NCBI GenBank assembly: GCA_045630265.1
Contig: JAZQSV010000025.1
Span: forward strand, 1 to 20,616
Length of the DNA: 20,616 nt
Direction: 5' to 3'
Source of the DNA: UMGS1279 sp045630265
GTDB taxonomy: Bacteria > Bacillota > Clostridia > Oscillospirales > Acutalibacteraceae
Positions 7,918-14,540 of the stretch are shown here, one piece after another. The notes below the pieces were generated by a model that saw nothing but the letters and a program-made list of their open reading frames with translations, searched no databases and had not been told where the DNA came from. The translations under genes and the position numbers were made by a program. Every line of letters starts with the position of its first letter. Positions within the stretch are counted from its first letter, which is position 1.

Positions 7918-9342
7918 ATGAATCATAAATTTTTTAAAAAATTTTTTCTTACTACAACACTAATAATTATAGCCAGTATAACGCTTATAACCATAATACT
8001 TTCATTTTTTGTGAGCTCGTATCTGAGAAACGATAAGCTTGTTGCGCTTAAGGGTACTTGTGATTCGGTTGTTGAATTTACAAAGGTCTTGGATGTTAAA
8101 GATGTAAATAGGCTAAAATCACCAAAAGTTTTTAAATCTTTTAGCCAAATAACCGACGTACAAATATTTATATCTGATATTTTTGGTGAAGTGTATTTTT
8201 GCGGTTGTAATGACTGGGAAATTTACGGAATTTGCAACCATAACGTAAATCTTGTGCCAGACAGCATATTAGCTTCTCTAGAAAAAGGGGAGCATAGCGA
8301 AAACGGTGATTTGGATGGTTTTTTCAGTAGCGCGTATTTTATACATGCAAAGTCACTCAGAAATGGCGAGGGTGATAAAATCGGTTATGTATTTGCATTT
8401 TTATCACCAACCTCAATTGAAAAATTTTATAATAAAATTCTTTGGATGTTCTTTATTTCAGCCATTATTCCACTTGTAGTTATGTTTGTAGCGGAGTTTA
8501 TAATTTCCTACCGTTTTACCAAACCACTTCGTCTTATGGCTGAGGCGTCTAGCAGTATAGCCAGGGGCGACTTTTCTAAAAGAATTCCTGTAACCGGTAA
8601 TGATGAAATTAGTGAACTTGCGGTTGCTTTTAACCAAATGATAAATTCACTTGTTCAAACCGAAAGCACAAGACGAAGTTTTATTGCCAATGTCTCTCAC
8701 GAACTTAAAACTCCAATGACATCCATCAGCGGCTTTATTGACGGTATGCTCGATGGCACCATTCCAGAGGAAAAACACAGCTATTATATTGGTATAATTT
8801 CTAATGAGGTGAAACGACTTTCGCGGCTTGTGCAGTCAATGCTTAGTCTTTCTAAGCTTGAATCGGGAGAGATGCAGATTAGTAAAACTGAGTTTTCTCT
8901 TACCGATGCAATTTTTGAGACAGTTGTTTCTTTTGAAAGCCGAATAGAAAGCAAAAAGCTTGAAATCCTAGGTCTTGACAGTATAGAGCAAATATGTTTA
9001 AATGCTGATAAAGATTTAATTTTTCAGGTTATTTATAATCTTGTTGATAATGCCGTTAAATTCACAAATGAAGGTGGAAAAATCACATTTTCGGTGCAAA
9101 AAGACGGCGGATTTGTTAAATTTATTATAAACAATACGGGCACAGGAATCAAAAAGGAGGATTTACCTTTTGTTTTTGATAGATTTTATAAGACCGATCG
9201 CTCCCGTTCGATGGAAAAGGATAGTATGGGGCTTGGGCTTTATATTGCAAGTACAATTGTTTCTATTCATGGCGGTAAAATTTTGGTCAGAAGTCTTGAA
9301 AATAAGTTTACCGAATTTGAAGTTAATTTGCTCGAAAACTAA
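7918..9342 (+). CDS. Sensor histidine kinase (HAMP, HisKA, HATPase)
   Basis: This 474-residue membrane kinase is the partner of the preceding response regulator. Transmembrane helix 1 spans about 12-34, an extracellular sensor region 36-173, and helix 2 about 174-196. A HAMP linker follows (about 197-250). The dimerisation domain carries NVSHELKTPM with phospho-acceptor His261. The ATPase domain has an N box (NLVDNAVKF), a G1 box reading NNTGTGI, an F box (FDRFYKTDRS) and a G2 box (DSMGLGLYIA). The G1 box has Asn where the usual DxGxG aspartate sits, a change I believe recurs in related clostridial kinases. The sensor loop contains Cys95, Cys97 and Cys106 with His108 in a short aromatic stretch. 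No clear ribosome site precedes the ATG, so translation probably relies on coupling with the regulator, which ends 6 bases earlier. The signal sensed is unknown. Confidence 0.95.
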   Translation: MNHKFFKKFFLTTTLIIIASITLITIILSFFVSSYLRNDKLVALKGTCDSVVEFTKVLDVKDVNRLKSPKVFKSFSQITDVQIFISDIFGEVYFCGCNDWEIYGICNHNVNLVPDSILASLEKGEHSENGDLDGFFSSAYFIHAKSLRNGEGDKIGYVFAFLSPTSIEKFYNKILWMFFISAIIPLVVMFVAEFIISYRFTKPLRLMAEASSSIARGDFSKRIPVTGNDEISELAVAFNQMINSLVQTESTRRSFIANVSHELKTPMTSISGFIDGMLDGTIPEEKHSYYIGIISNEVKRLSRLVQSMLSLSKLESGEMQISKTEFSLTDAIFETVVSFESRIESKKLEILGLDSIEQICLNADKDLIFQVIYNLVDNAVKFTNEGGKITFSVQKDGGFVKFIINNTGTGIKKEDLPFVFDRFYKTDRSRSMEKDSMGLGLYIASTIVSIHGGKILVRSLENKFTEFEVNLLEN

Positions 9343-9363
9343 CATTTTTTCTCGGAGGTCAAT

Positions 9364-10797
9364 ATGAACGATAATAATAAAAACGAAAATTTGAATGACA
9401 ATCTTGAAGAAAATTTTCCTTCGACCGAAGTTACTAATATTATAGAAAAATCGGCCGTTGAGGAGGAGCTTGAGCTCGACCCGGAAATAGTTAAAACAGT
9501 GAGTGAGGACTCTTCGGCAAATGAAAATTCCACAGCAACAGTCACTGATTTTTTTGATGAGGCAATGCCGCCCATTATGCCGCAAATTGAGCAAAATAGA
9601 TACACTCCAACAAATCGTAAAAAGGCTAGTAAGGGCACCAGAGTTTTTGCTTTAATACTTGCGTTTTTAATGGTGGCAAGTATCTTTATGACGGTGGGTT
9701 ATATTATGGGAAATAATATTGGTCCCAAGCTCCCAACCCCCGACGTTGACCTGGCCAACAGACCCTCAAACGACAATGCGCTTAGTGTTTCTCAGGTCTT
9801 TGCGCTTGTTGATAAAAGCGTTGTTGGTATTTACGTTTACAACTCTACCGGAATAGCCAGTACGGCTTCCGGCGTTATCTATTCTAAAGATGGTTACGTG
9901 GTAACTAACGACCATATTTATTCGGGCGTAAAAGACCCTAAGTTTAAGGTTTATACAAGCGACGGAACTATGTATTCTGCAAAGTTTATTGCGGGTGATA
10001 CAAGAAGCGATTTAGCGGTGCTTAAAATTGAAAATCCAGGCAGCCTAACTCCTGCTATTTTCGGCAATTCCAACGAGCTTTTTGTCGGAGAAACCGTTAT
10101 TGCAGTTGGCAGACCAAATGGTGCTACCGAGGACTCTATTGCTTCTGACGGAGTTGTTTCTGATAAAAGCCGCAGAGTGGCCATTACAAGCACCTATTCA
10201 GGCAATTATATTCAAACAAATACAGCCATAAATCCAGGTAGTTCCGGTGGTGCACTTTGTAACGTTTACGGTCAGGTAATCGGTATTACTTCGGCTAAAA
10301 TTGTCGGCGATGAGTATGAGGGTATTGGCTTTGCAATTCCTACAACAATTATGAAGAAAAACGTCGAGCTTTTAATTGAGCATAAGTACGTTAAGGGCAG
10401 GGCAAAGCTTGGTATTTCTTACATCGAAATTGATGCGCTGACTGCCGAAATCAGTGGCTCTCCCGCAGGCCTTAAAATTGAAACTATTGATGAATCAAGT
10501 CCGCTTTACGGCACCGACGCTAAGGTTGGTGATATAATAACAAAGGTTGGCGGAAAAGATATTATCGCTTCCTCGATTATGTTGGATGAAATTGAAAGCA
10601 AGCAAGCAGGAGATAAGCTGATTCTTACTGTATATTCCACTAAGCGCAAGCTTTATTTCGACGTTACCGCAGTCCTATTAGAGGATGGCGGCGGTTCCAA
10701 CTATAATAAATCAACAACCTCTTCGCTTCCGGAAGGTGGAAATTCAAACGGCGAAAATTATAATAAAGACCAGTTCCCATTCCCAAATGGAGATTAA
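9364..10797 (+). CDS. HtrA/DegP-type trypsin-like serine protease, membrane-anchored, with PDZ domain
   Basis: This 477-residue surface protease degrades or chaperones misfolded exported proteins. An acidic cytosolic N-terminus of about 90 residues precedes one membrane helix (about 93-116), so the catalytic part is extracellular. The triad is visible as His184 in VVTNDHIYSG, Asp216 in RSDLAVLKI and Ser294 in NPGSSGGAL. A PDZ domain covers about 345-440, followed by a Gly/Asn/Ser-rich low-complexity tail. A strong GGAGG precedes the ATG. The gene lies 21 bases after the kinase and ends at an intrinsic terminator, so it is the output gene of this three-gene unit. HtrA genes beside two-component systems are known envelope-stress outputs (CssRS in Bacillus). 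That this regulator controls this gene is inferred from position. Confidence 0.95.
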   Translation: MNDNNKNENLNDNLEENFPSTEVTNIIEKSAVEEELELDPEIVKTVSEDSSANENSTATVTDFFDEAMPPIMPQIEQNRYTPTNRKKASKGTRVFALILAFLMVASIFMTVGYIMGNNIGPKLPTPDVDLANRPSNDNALSVSQVFALVDKSVVGIYVYNSTGIASTASGVIYSKDGYVVTNDHIYSGVKDPKFKVYTSDGTMYSAKFIAGDTRSDLAVLKIENPGSLTPAIFGNSNELFVGETVIAVGRPNGATEDSIASDGVVSDKSRRVAITSTYSGNYIQTNTAINPGSSGGALCNVYGQVIGITSAKIVGDEYEGIGFAIPTTIMKKNVELLIEHKYVKGRAKLGISYIEIDALTAEISGSPAGLKIETIDESSPLYGTDAKVGDIITKVGGKDIIASSIMLDEIESKQAGDKLILTVYSTKRKLYFDVTAVLLEDGGGSNYNKSTTSSLPEGGNSNGENYNKDQFPFPNGD

Positions 10798-10807
10798 TAA
10801 AGCTTAC

Positions 10808-10833
10808 AGCCCCCATAATGGGGGCTATTTTTT
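10808..10833 (+). terminator. Intrinsic terminator after htrA
   Basis: AGCCCCC at 10808-10814 pairs perfectly with GGGGGCT at 10820-10826 across a five-base loop, ATAAT. A run of six T follows at 10828-10833. It lies about ten bases after the tandem stop codons of the protease gene and closes the two-component/htrA unit. Confidence 0.92.
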
Positions 10834-10864
10834 GTGCATTTTTGCATAAATATGCATTTAGCCC

Positions 10865-10899
10865 TTGAAAATAAAATGTAAATATAGTAATATTATAAT
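10865..10899 (+). promoter_or_regulatory. Probable promoter of the nusB-recN unit
   Basis: TTGAAA at 10865-10870 lies 17 bases before TAATAT (10888-10893), a fair -35/-10 pair. A perfect TATAAT at 10894-10899 lacks a good -35 at the right distance. The region sits between the htrA terminator and the nusB ATG, so a promoter is expected here. Which -10 is used cannot be settled by eye. Confidence 0.42.
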
Positions 10900-10928
10900 A
10901 AATAATTATATTTATTGGTGGTGGCACT

Positions 10929-11327
10929 ATGAAAAGAACAGTTGAAAGGGAACAAGCATTCTGTCTTGTTTTTGAAAAAGCTTTTCGCGATGAAGCATCT
11001 AAGGATATTTTAGAGCTTGCTAAGGAAATTCGCGATTTTGAAATTACAGACTATATTGAAAGCACCTTTGAGGGCGTGTGCGAAAGGTTAGAGGAAATTG
11101 ACTCTATTATTTCTCCTTGCCTTGAAAATTGGACTATTAAACGTATTTCCAAGACAACGCTTTCTCTTCTTCGCCTTGCAGTGTATGAGATGAAGTACAA
11201 CGACCAAGTTCCCGAAAGCGTTACAATTAACGAAACGGTGGAACTTGCTAAAAAATATGCCGACGAAAAGGATGCCGCTTATATTAACGGCGTGCTTGGC
11301 ACCATTTCAAGAAGCGGTAATAAATAG
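10929..11327 (+). CDS. nusB: Transcription antitermination factor NusB
   Basis: NusB binds boxA RNA together with NusE (ribosomal protein S10) and helps RNA polymerase read through rRNA operons. The protein has 132 residues, within the usual range, and is all-helical. It opens with an Arg-rich helix (RTVEREQAFCLVFE). The conserved C-terminal half includes WTIKRISKTTLSLLRLAVYEM, VPESVTINETVELAKKYADE and the terminal FVNGVLG-like segment AYINGVLGTISR. It is the first gene of the long plus-strand unit, with a GGTGG-type ribosome site before its ATG. Its stop codon shares one base with the GTG start of the next gene. NusB at the head of an xse/isp/dxs cluster is common in Clostridia. Confidence 0.95.
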   Translation: MKRTVEREQAFCLVFEKAFRDEASKDILELAKEIRDFEITDYIESTFEGVCERLEEIDSIISPCLENWTIKRISKTTLSLLRLAVYEMKYNDQVPESVTINETVELAKKYADEKDAAYINGVLGTISRSGNK

Positions 11328-12259
11328 TGGTTTATTTCGGTATTGATAGCAGTAACTACCGTAGCTCTGCGGCGGCAATAAAAAGTGATAATACCTTTAT
11401 TTCAAGCCGCAAACTTTTAGAGGTAGAAAAGGGCAAATGCGGCTTAAGGCAAAGTGATGCGGTTTTTCTGCACACTAAACAGTTGCCACTTATTGTAAAC
11501 GAGGTTTTAGAGGGTGTAAGGGACAAAAAAATTGCCGCCATTTCGGTTTCTTCAAAACCAAGGAATATCGATGGTAGCTATATGCCTTGTTTTCTTTCCG
11601 GTGTTTCTATTGCTAAAACGTTAGCTACTGCACTTAACGTTCCACTTTTTGAATTTTCACATCAAGAAGGGCATATCGCAGCAGCTTTGCTTTCAGCAAA
11701 CAGGTTGGACCTTTTAGATAAAAGGTTTATTGCCTTTCATCTTTCCGGAGGTACTACTGAAGCGCTTTTAGTAAGCCCTGATGGGCTCGGCGGTTTTAAC
11801 TGTGAAATTATAGGAAAAACCCTTGATATAAGCGTAGGACAGGTTATAGATAGAGTGGGTGTTATGTTGGGGCTGTCCTTTCCAAGCGGTGTAGAGCTTG
11901 AAAAACTAGCACTAAATGGCACCTCAATTAAACCTATAAAACTTTGCTTAAAGGGAAACGATCTTGCTCTTTCGGGAGTACAAAATATTTGTGAGAGGTT
12001 ATTTAAAGAGGGTAATAGCTCTGAAGATATAGCGGCAACGGCCCTTCAGTACGTTACACAAAGTGTTTTGCAAATGGCACTTAAATTTTCTAAGGAGTAC
12101 TCTGATTTAGAGTTTGTTTTTTCGGGCGGTGTTGTTGCTAATGAATATTTTAAGGCAGAAATCTTTAAATTTTTGCCCGCAAATTTTGCATCGGTAGAAC
12201 TTTCGGGTGATAACGCAGTTGGTATAGCACTACTTGGTAAACTAAAAATGGAGAAATAA
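11327..12259 (+). CDS. Kae1/TsaD-like domain protein (diverged glycoprotease-family paralogue)
   Basis: This 310-residue protein has the ASKHA fold of the Kae1/TsaD family. Its metal-ligand residues appear intact: HQEGH gives His112 and His116, and SGDNAVGIAL gives Asp295. These match the HMEGH and TDNA positions of TsaD, which makes the threonylcarbamoyladenosine modification of tRNA. Other blocks are recognisable but altered: FGIDSSNYRSSAAAI instead of GIETSCDETAAA, HLSGGTTEALLV instead of VSGGHTQLV, and FSGGVVANEYF instead of AGGVAANxxLR. It is also about 25-30 residues shorter than true TsaD. It is therefore probably a second, diverged copy. The function is unknown; a tRNA-modification or regulatory role is inferred only. 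The start is GTG at 11327, overlapping the nusB stop by one base. Confidence 0.85.
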   Translation: MVYFGIDSSNYRSSAAAIKSDNTFISSRKLLEVEKGKCGLRQSDAVFLHTKQLPLIVNEVLEGVRDKKIAAISVSSKPRNIDGSYMPCFLSGVSIAKTLATALNVPLFEFSHQEGHIAAALLSANRLDLLDKRFIAFHLSGGTTEALLVSPDGLGGFNCEIIGKTLDISVGQVIDRVGVMLGLSFPSGVELEKLALNGTSIKPIKLCLKGNDLALSGVQNICERLFKEGNSSEDIAATALQYVTQSVLQMALKFSKEYSDLEFVFSGGVVANEYFKAEIFKFLPANFASVELSGDNAVGIALLGKLKMEK

Positions 12260-12262
12260 ATT

Positions 12263-13468
12263 ATGGAGCCCACAAGCTTAAGCGTAAGACAACTTAATAT
12301 GTATGTTAAATCGTTGCTTGAGGGCGACGTTAATCTTTCTGCCGTAACCTTGGTTGGAGAAATTTCTAACTTTAAAAATCACTACAGCAGCGGACACCTT
12401 TATTTTGTTTTAAAGGATTCGGAGGCATCGGTTAGGGTTGTAATGTTCAGAGCCAATGCATTAAGAATAAATTTTCTTCCTGCCGATGGTATGATGGTGG
12501 CTTTAAAGGGCTATGTTTCTCTTTACGAGAGGGATGGACAGTTTCAGTTTTATGCAGAGAGTATGTTGCCCTTTGGTAAGGGCGACCTTGCTTTGGAATT
12601 TGAGCGCATTAAGGCTAAACTCGAAGCAGAGGGACTTTTCGCCGTAGAAAGAAAAAGAAAATTACCTGTATTTCCACAAAAGGTAGGTGTAATTACCTCC
12701 GAAACGGGTGCCGCAATAAGTGATATCTTAAATGTTTCAGCACGTAGATTTCCGCTGACTCAAATCGTTTTGTTTCCCGCCTTGGTGCAGGGTATTTCTG
12801 CACCGAAAAGTTTAATTGAAGCACTTGAAAAAGCATATAAAAGAACAGATTTGGACGTTTTAATTATTGGCAGGGGAGGCGGTAGCGCCGAAGATTTATC
12901 CTATTTTAATGATGAAATGCTTGCAATAACCATTGCCGCATCTCCCATTCCTATTGTGTCGGCGGTAGGGCATGAGGTTGATTTTTCAATTAGTGACTAT
13001 GTTGCAGATTTTAGAGCACCGACACCATCGGCAGCGGCCGAAGTGGTTTTTCCGTCAAAGGAAGAAATTTTAAATCGTATTTCAGTTTTAAAACAAAAAT
13101 GCAAAAGTGATACCGAGAATTTGCTTTTGGCTTTAAATAATAGGGTAGAGATGGTTTTATCAAAGCCGGCATTCCGCTATCCCGATAAACTTTTTGCTCC
13201 CTTCGAGTTACGTCTTGATAAGGCGCTTATCAGACTTGAAAGCACATATAAACTTTTTATAAACGAGAAAGAATTACTGCTTGGATTTTTGACTTCTAAG
13301 TTTGAGGCACTAGGCCCCACGAAAACCTTTGAGAGAGGATTTTCGGTCGCATATAAGGATGGAACTATCGTAAAAACTACCGATGATATTAAAATTGGCG
13401 ACAGCCTCAACCTAAAACTGGCAAAGGGTAGCTTAGAATGTACTGTACAAAGTATTTTGGAGGACTGA
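12263..13468 (+). CDS. xseA: Exodeoxyribonuclease VII large subunit
   Basis: This is the catalytic large subunit of exonuclease VII, which degrades single-stranded DNA from both ends into short oligonucleotides. The 401 residues begin with an OB-fold nucleic-acid-binding domain (about 5-100: LSVRQLNMYVKSLLE, GEISNFKNHYSSGHLYF). The catalytic domain has GVITSETGAAISDI (142-155), GRGGGSAEDLSYFND (203-217) and SAVGHEVDFSISDYVADFRA (233-252), then PTPSAAAE. A helical region that binds small subunits lies at about 270-345, and a C-terminal strand region (FERGFSV) closes the protein. It follows the TsaD-like gene after three bases and is followed by xseB two bases after its stop. GGAG about nine bases before the ATG supports this start. 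Confidence 0.97.
   Translation: MEPTSLSVRQLNMYVKSLLEGDVNLSAVTLVGEISNFKNHYSSGHLYFVLKDSEASVRVVMFRANALRINFLPADGMMVALKGYVSLYERDGQFQFYAESMLPFGKGDLALEFERIKAKLEAEGLFAVERKRKLPVFPQKVGVITSETGAAISDILNVSARRFPLTQIVLFPALVQGISAPKSLIEALEKAYKRTDLDVLIIGRGGGSAEDLSYFNDEMLAITIAASPIPIVSAVGHEVDFSISDYVADFRAPTPSAAAEVVFPSKEEILNRISVLKQKCKSDTENLLLALNNRVEMVLSKPAFRYPDKLFAPFELRLDKALIRLESTYKLFINEKELLLGFLTSKFEALGPTKTFERGFSVAYKDGTIVKTTDDIKIGDSLNLKLAKGSLECTVQSILED
13459..13464 (+). promoter_or_regulatory. Ribosome binding site deciding the xseB start
   Basis: GGAGGA lies six bases before the ATG at 13471 and overlaps the last codons of xseA. An in-frame ATG at 13438 would add eleven residues inside xseA. It has no such site and those residues do not resemble XseB, so the downstream start is preferred. 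Confidence 0.8.
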
Positions 13469-13470
13469 AT

Positions 13471-13650
13471 ATGTCAGAACAAAAATTTTCAGATAAACTT
13501 ACAAGACTTGAAGAAATATCCCGTGTTCTTGAAAAGGGCGAATGCTCCTTAGAGGATGCTATTAAACTATTTGACGAAGGTAAAAAACTTGCCGATGAAT
13601 GCACCCAAACTCTATCTGAGGCAAAACAAAAAATTGAGGTGGTGCAATGA
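13471..13650 (+). CDS. xseB: Exodeoxyribonuclease VII small subunit
   Basis: This 59-residue helical protein is the small subunit that assembles in several copies on XseA to form exonuclease VII. The family pattern is clear: FSDKLTRLEEISRVLEKGE, then CSLEDAIKLFDEGKKLADEC and a closing EAKQKIE. It is slightly shorter than many XseB proteins (about 60-80), with nothing missing from the two-helix core. The gene follows xseA after two bases. It overlaps ispA by four bases (ATGA), so the two are probably translationally coupled. Confidence 0.95.
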   Translation: MSEQKFSDKLTRLEEISRVLEKGECSLEDAIKLFDEGKKLADECTQTLSEAKQKIEVVQ

Positions 13651-14522
13651 ATACAAAGCTAAAAGAATTCGCCGCCTTTTTTGAGGATAATGCTAAAAAG
13701 TTGTTTGAGCACAATGACAATAATTTCGAAAGCTTATATAGCGCAATGCAGTATAGTTATTTAGATGGTGGAAAAAGACTTCGCCCATTTATTTTAAGCG
13801 AGTTTTATAAAATGTGCGGAAAGGAAGACAATGCATATTTTAACTTTGCCGCCGCGCTTGAAATGATACACGTTTATTCACTCATCCACGACGATTTGCC
13901 ATCAATGGATAATGATGATTTCAGAAGAGGAAAGCCTTCTTGCCATAAAGCTTTCGGCGAAGATATTGCCTTGCTTGCGGGCGACGGACTTTTAACCTAC
14001 GCTTTTGAAACTGCGGCAAACACTAAAGATATTTCTGCAGATAGGGTAGTTAGAGCTATAAGCTTCCTTGCAAACTGTGCAGGTAAGGATGGTATGATTG
14101 GCGGTCAGGTTATTGACCTAGAGGGTGAAAATAAAGCCCAAGCAAAGGAAACTGTCCTTGAAATGTACTCCAAAAAAACAGGCAAATTGCTACTTGCCGC
14201 CGCAGTAATCGGCACAATTTTGGCAGGCGGTAAGGATAAAGAAATTTCTGCCGCTAAAGTTTATGCCGAAAATTTGGGAATTGCTTTTCAAATAAGGGAC
14301 GACATTTTAGATATTGTAGGAGATATTAATCTGCTCGGCAAACCCATAGGCAGTGATGATAAGAATGAAAAAGCCACCTACGTATCTATTGTGGGGCTCG
14401 AAAAGGCAGAGCAGGATGTAAAAGCATATACAAACGCCGCAATTTCGGCGCTTAATACTTTCGGTGATAAGGCAAATACTTTAAAGGAACTGGCCGAGTA
14501 TTTGGTTTATAGAAACCATTAA
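13647..14522 (+). CDS. ispA: Farnesyl diphosphate synthase / short-chain polyprenyl synthetase
   Basis: This cytosolic prenyltransferase condenses dimethylallyl or geranyl diphosphate with isopentenyl diphosphate. The 291 residues contain GGKRLRP (41-47) and the first aspartate-rich motif DDLPSMDND (82-90), which has the two-residue insertion typical of bacterial FPP synthases. RRGKPSCHKAFGE follows, then GGQVIDLEG (152-160) and the second aspartate-rich motif RDDILDIVGD (217-226). The product is most likely farnesyl diphosphate, a precursor of undecaprenyl phosphate and quinone or heme side chains. A geranylgeranyl product cannot be excluded by eye. The gene overlaps xseB by four bases and is followed by dxs, which starts the same isoprenoid pathway. 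Confidence 0.95.
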   Translation: MNTKLKEFAAFFEDNAKKLFEHNDNNFESLYSAMQYSYLDGGKRLRPFILSEFYKMCGKEDNAYFNFAAALEMIHVYSLIHDDLPSMDNDDFRRGKPSCHKAFGEDIALLAGDGLLTYAFETAANTKDISADRVVRAISFLANCAGKDGMIGGQVIDLEGENKAQAKETVLEMYSKKTGKLLLAAAVIGTILAGGKDKEISAAKVYAENLGIAFQIRDDILDIVGDINLLGKPIGSDDKNEKATYVSIVGLEKAEQDVKAYTNAAISALNTFGDKANTLKELAEYLVYRNH

Positions 14523-14540
14523 ATTCTAAAAGGACTGTTA

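Noticed and set aside
9163..9594. Open frame of 143 codons on the minus strand across the end of the kinase gene and the start of htrA
   Set aside because: It is antisense to two well-supported genes. Its composition is typical of a shadow frame, it has no recognisable motif, and no ribosome site precedes it.
10834..10860. Repeated TGCATTT-like words after the htrA terminator
   Set aside because: The copies are too short and uneven to support a repeat or operator, and they are expected by chance in AT-rich DNA.
13438..13470. Upstream ATG extending xseB by eleven residues
   Set aside because: It lies inside xseA and has no ribosome site of its own. The residues are not XseB-like, and a GGAGGA site points to the ATG at 13471.
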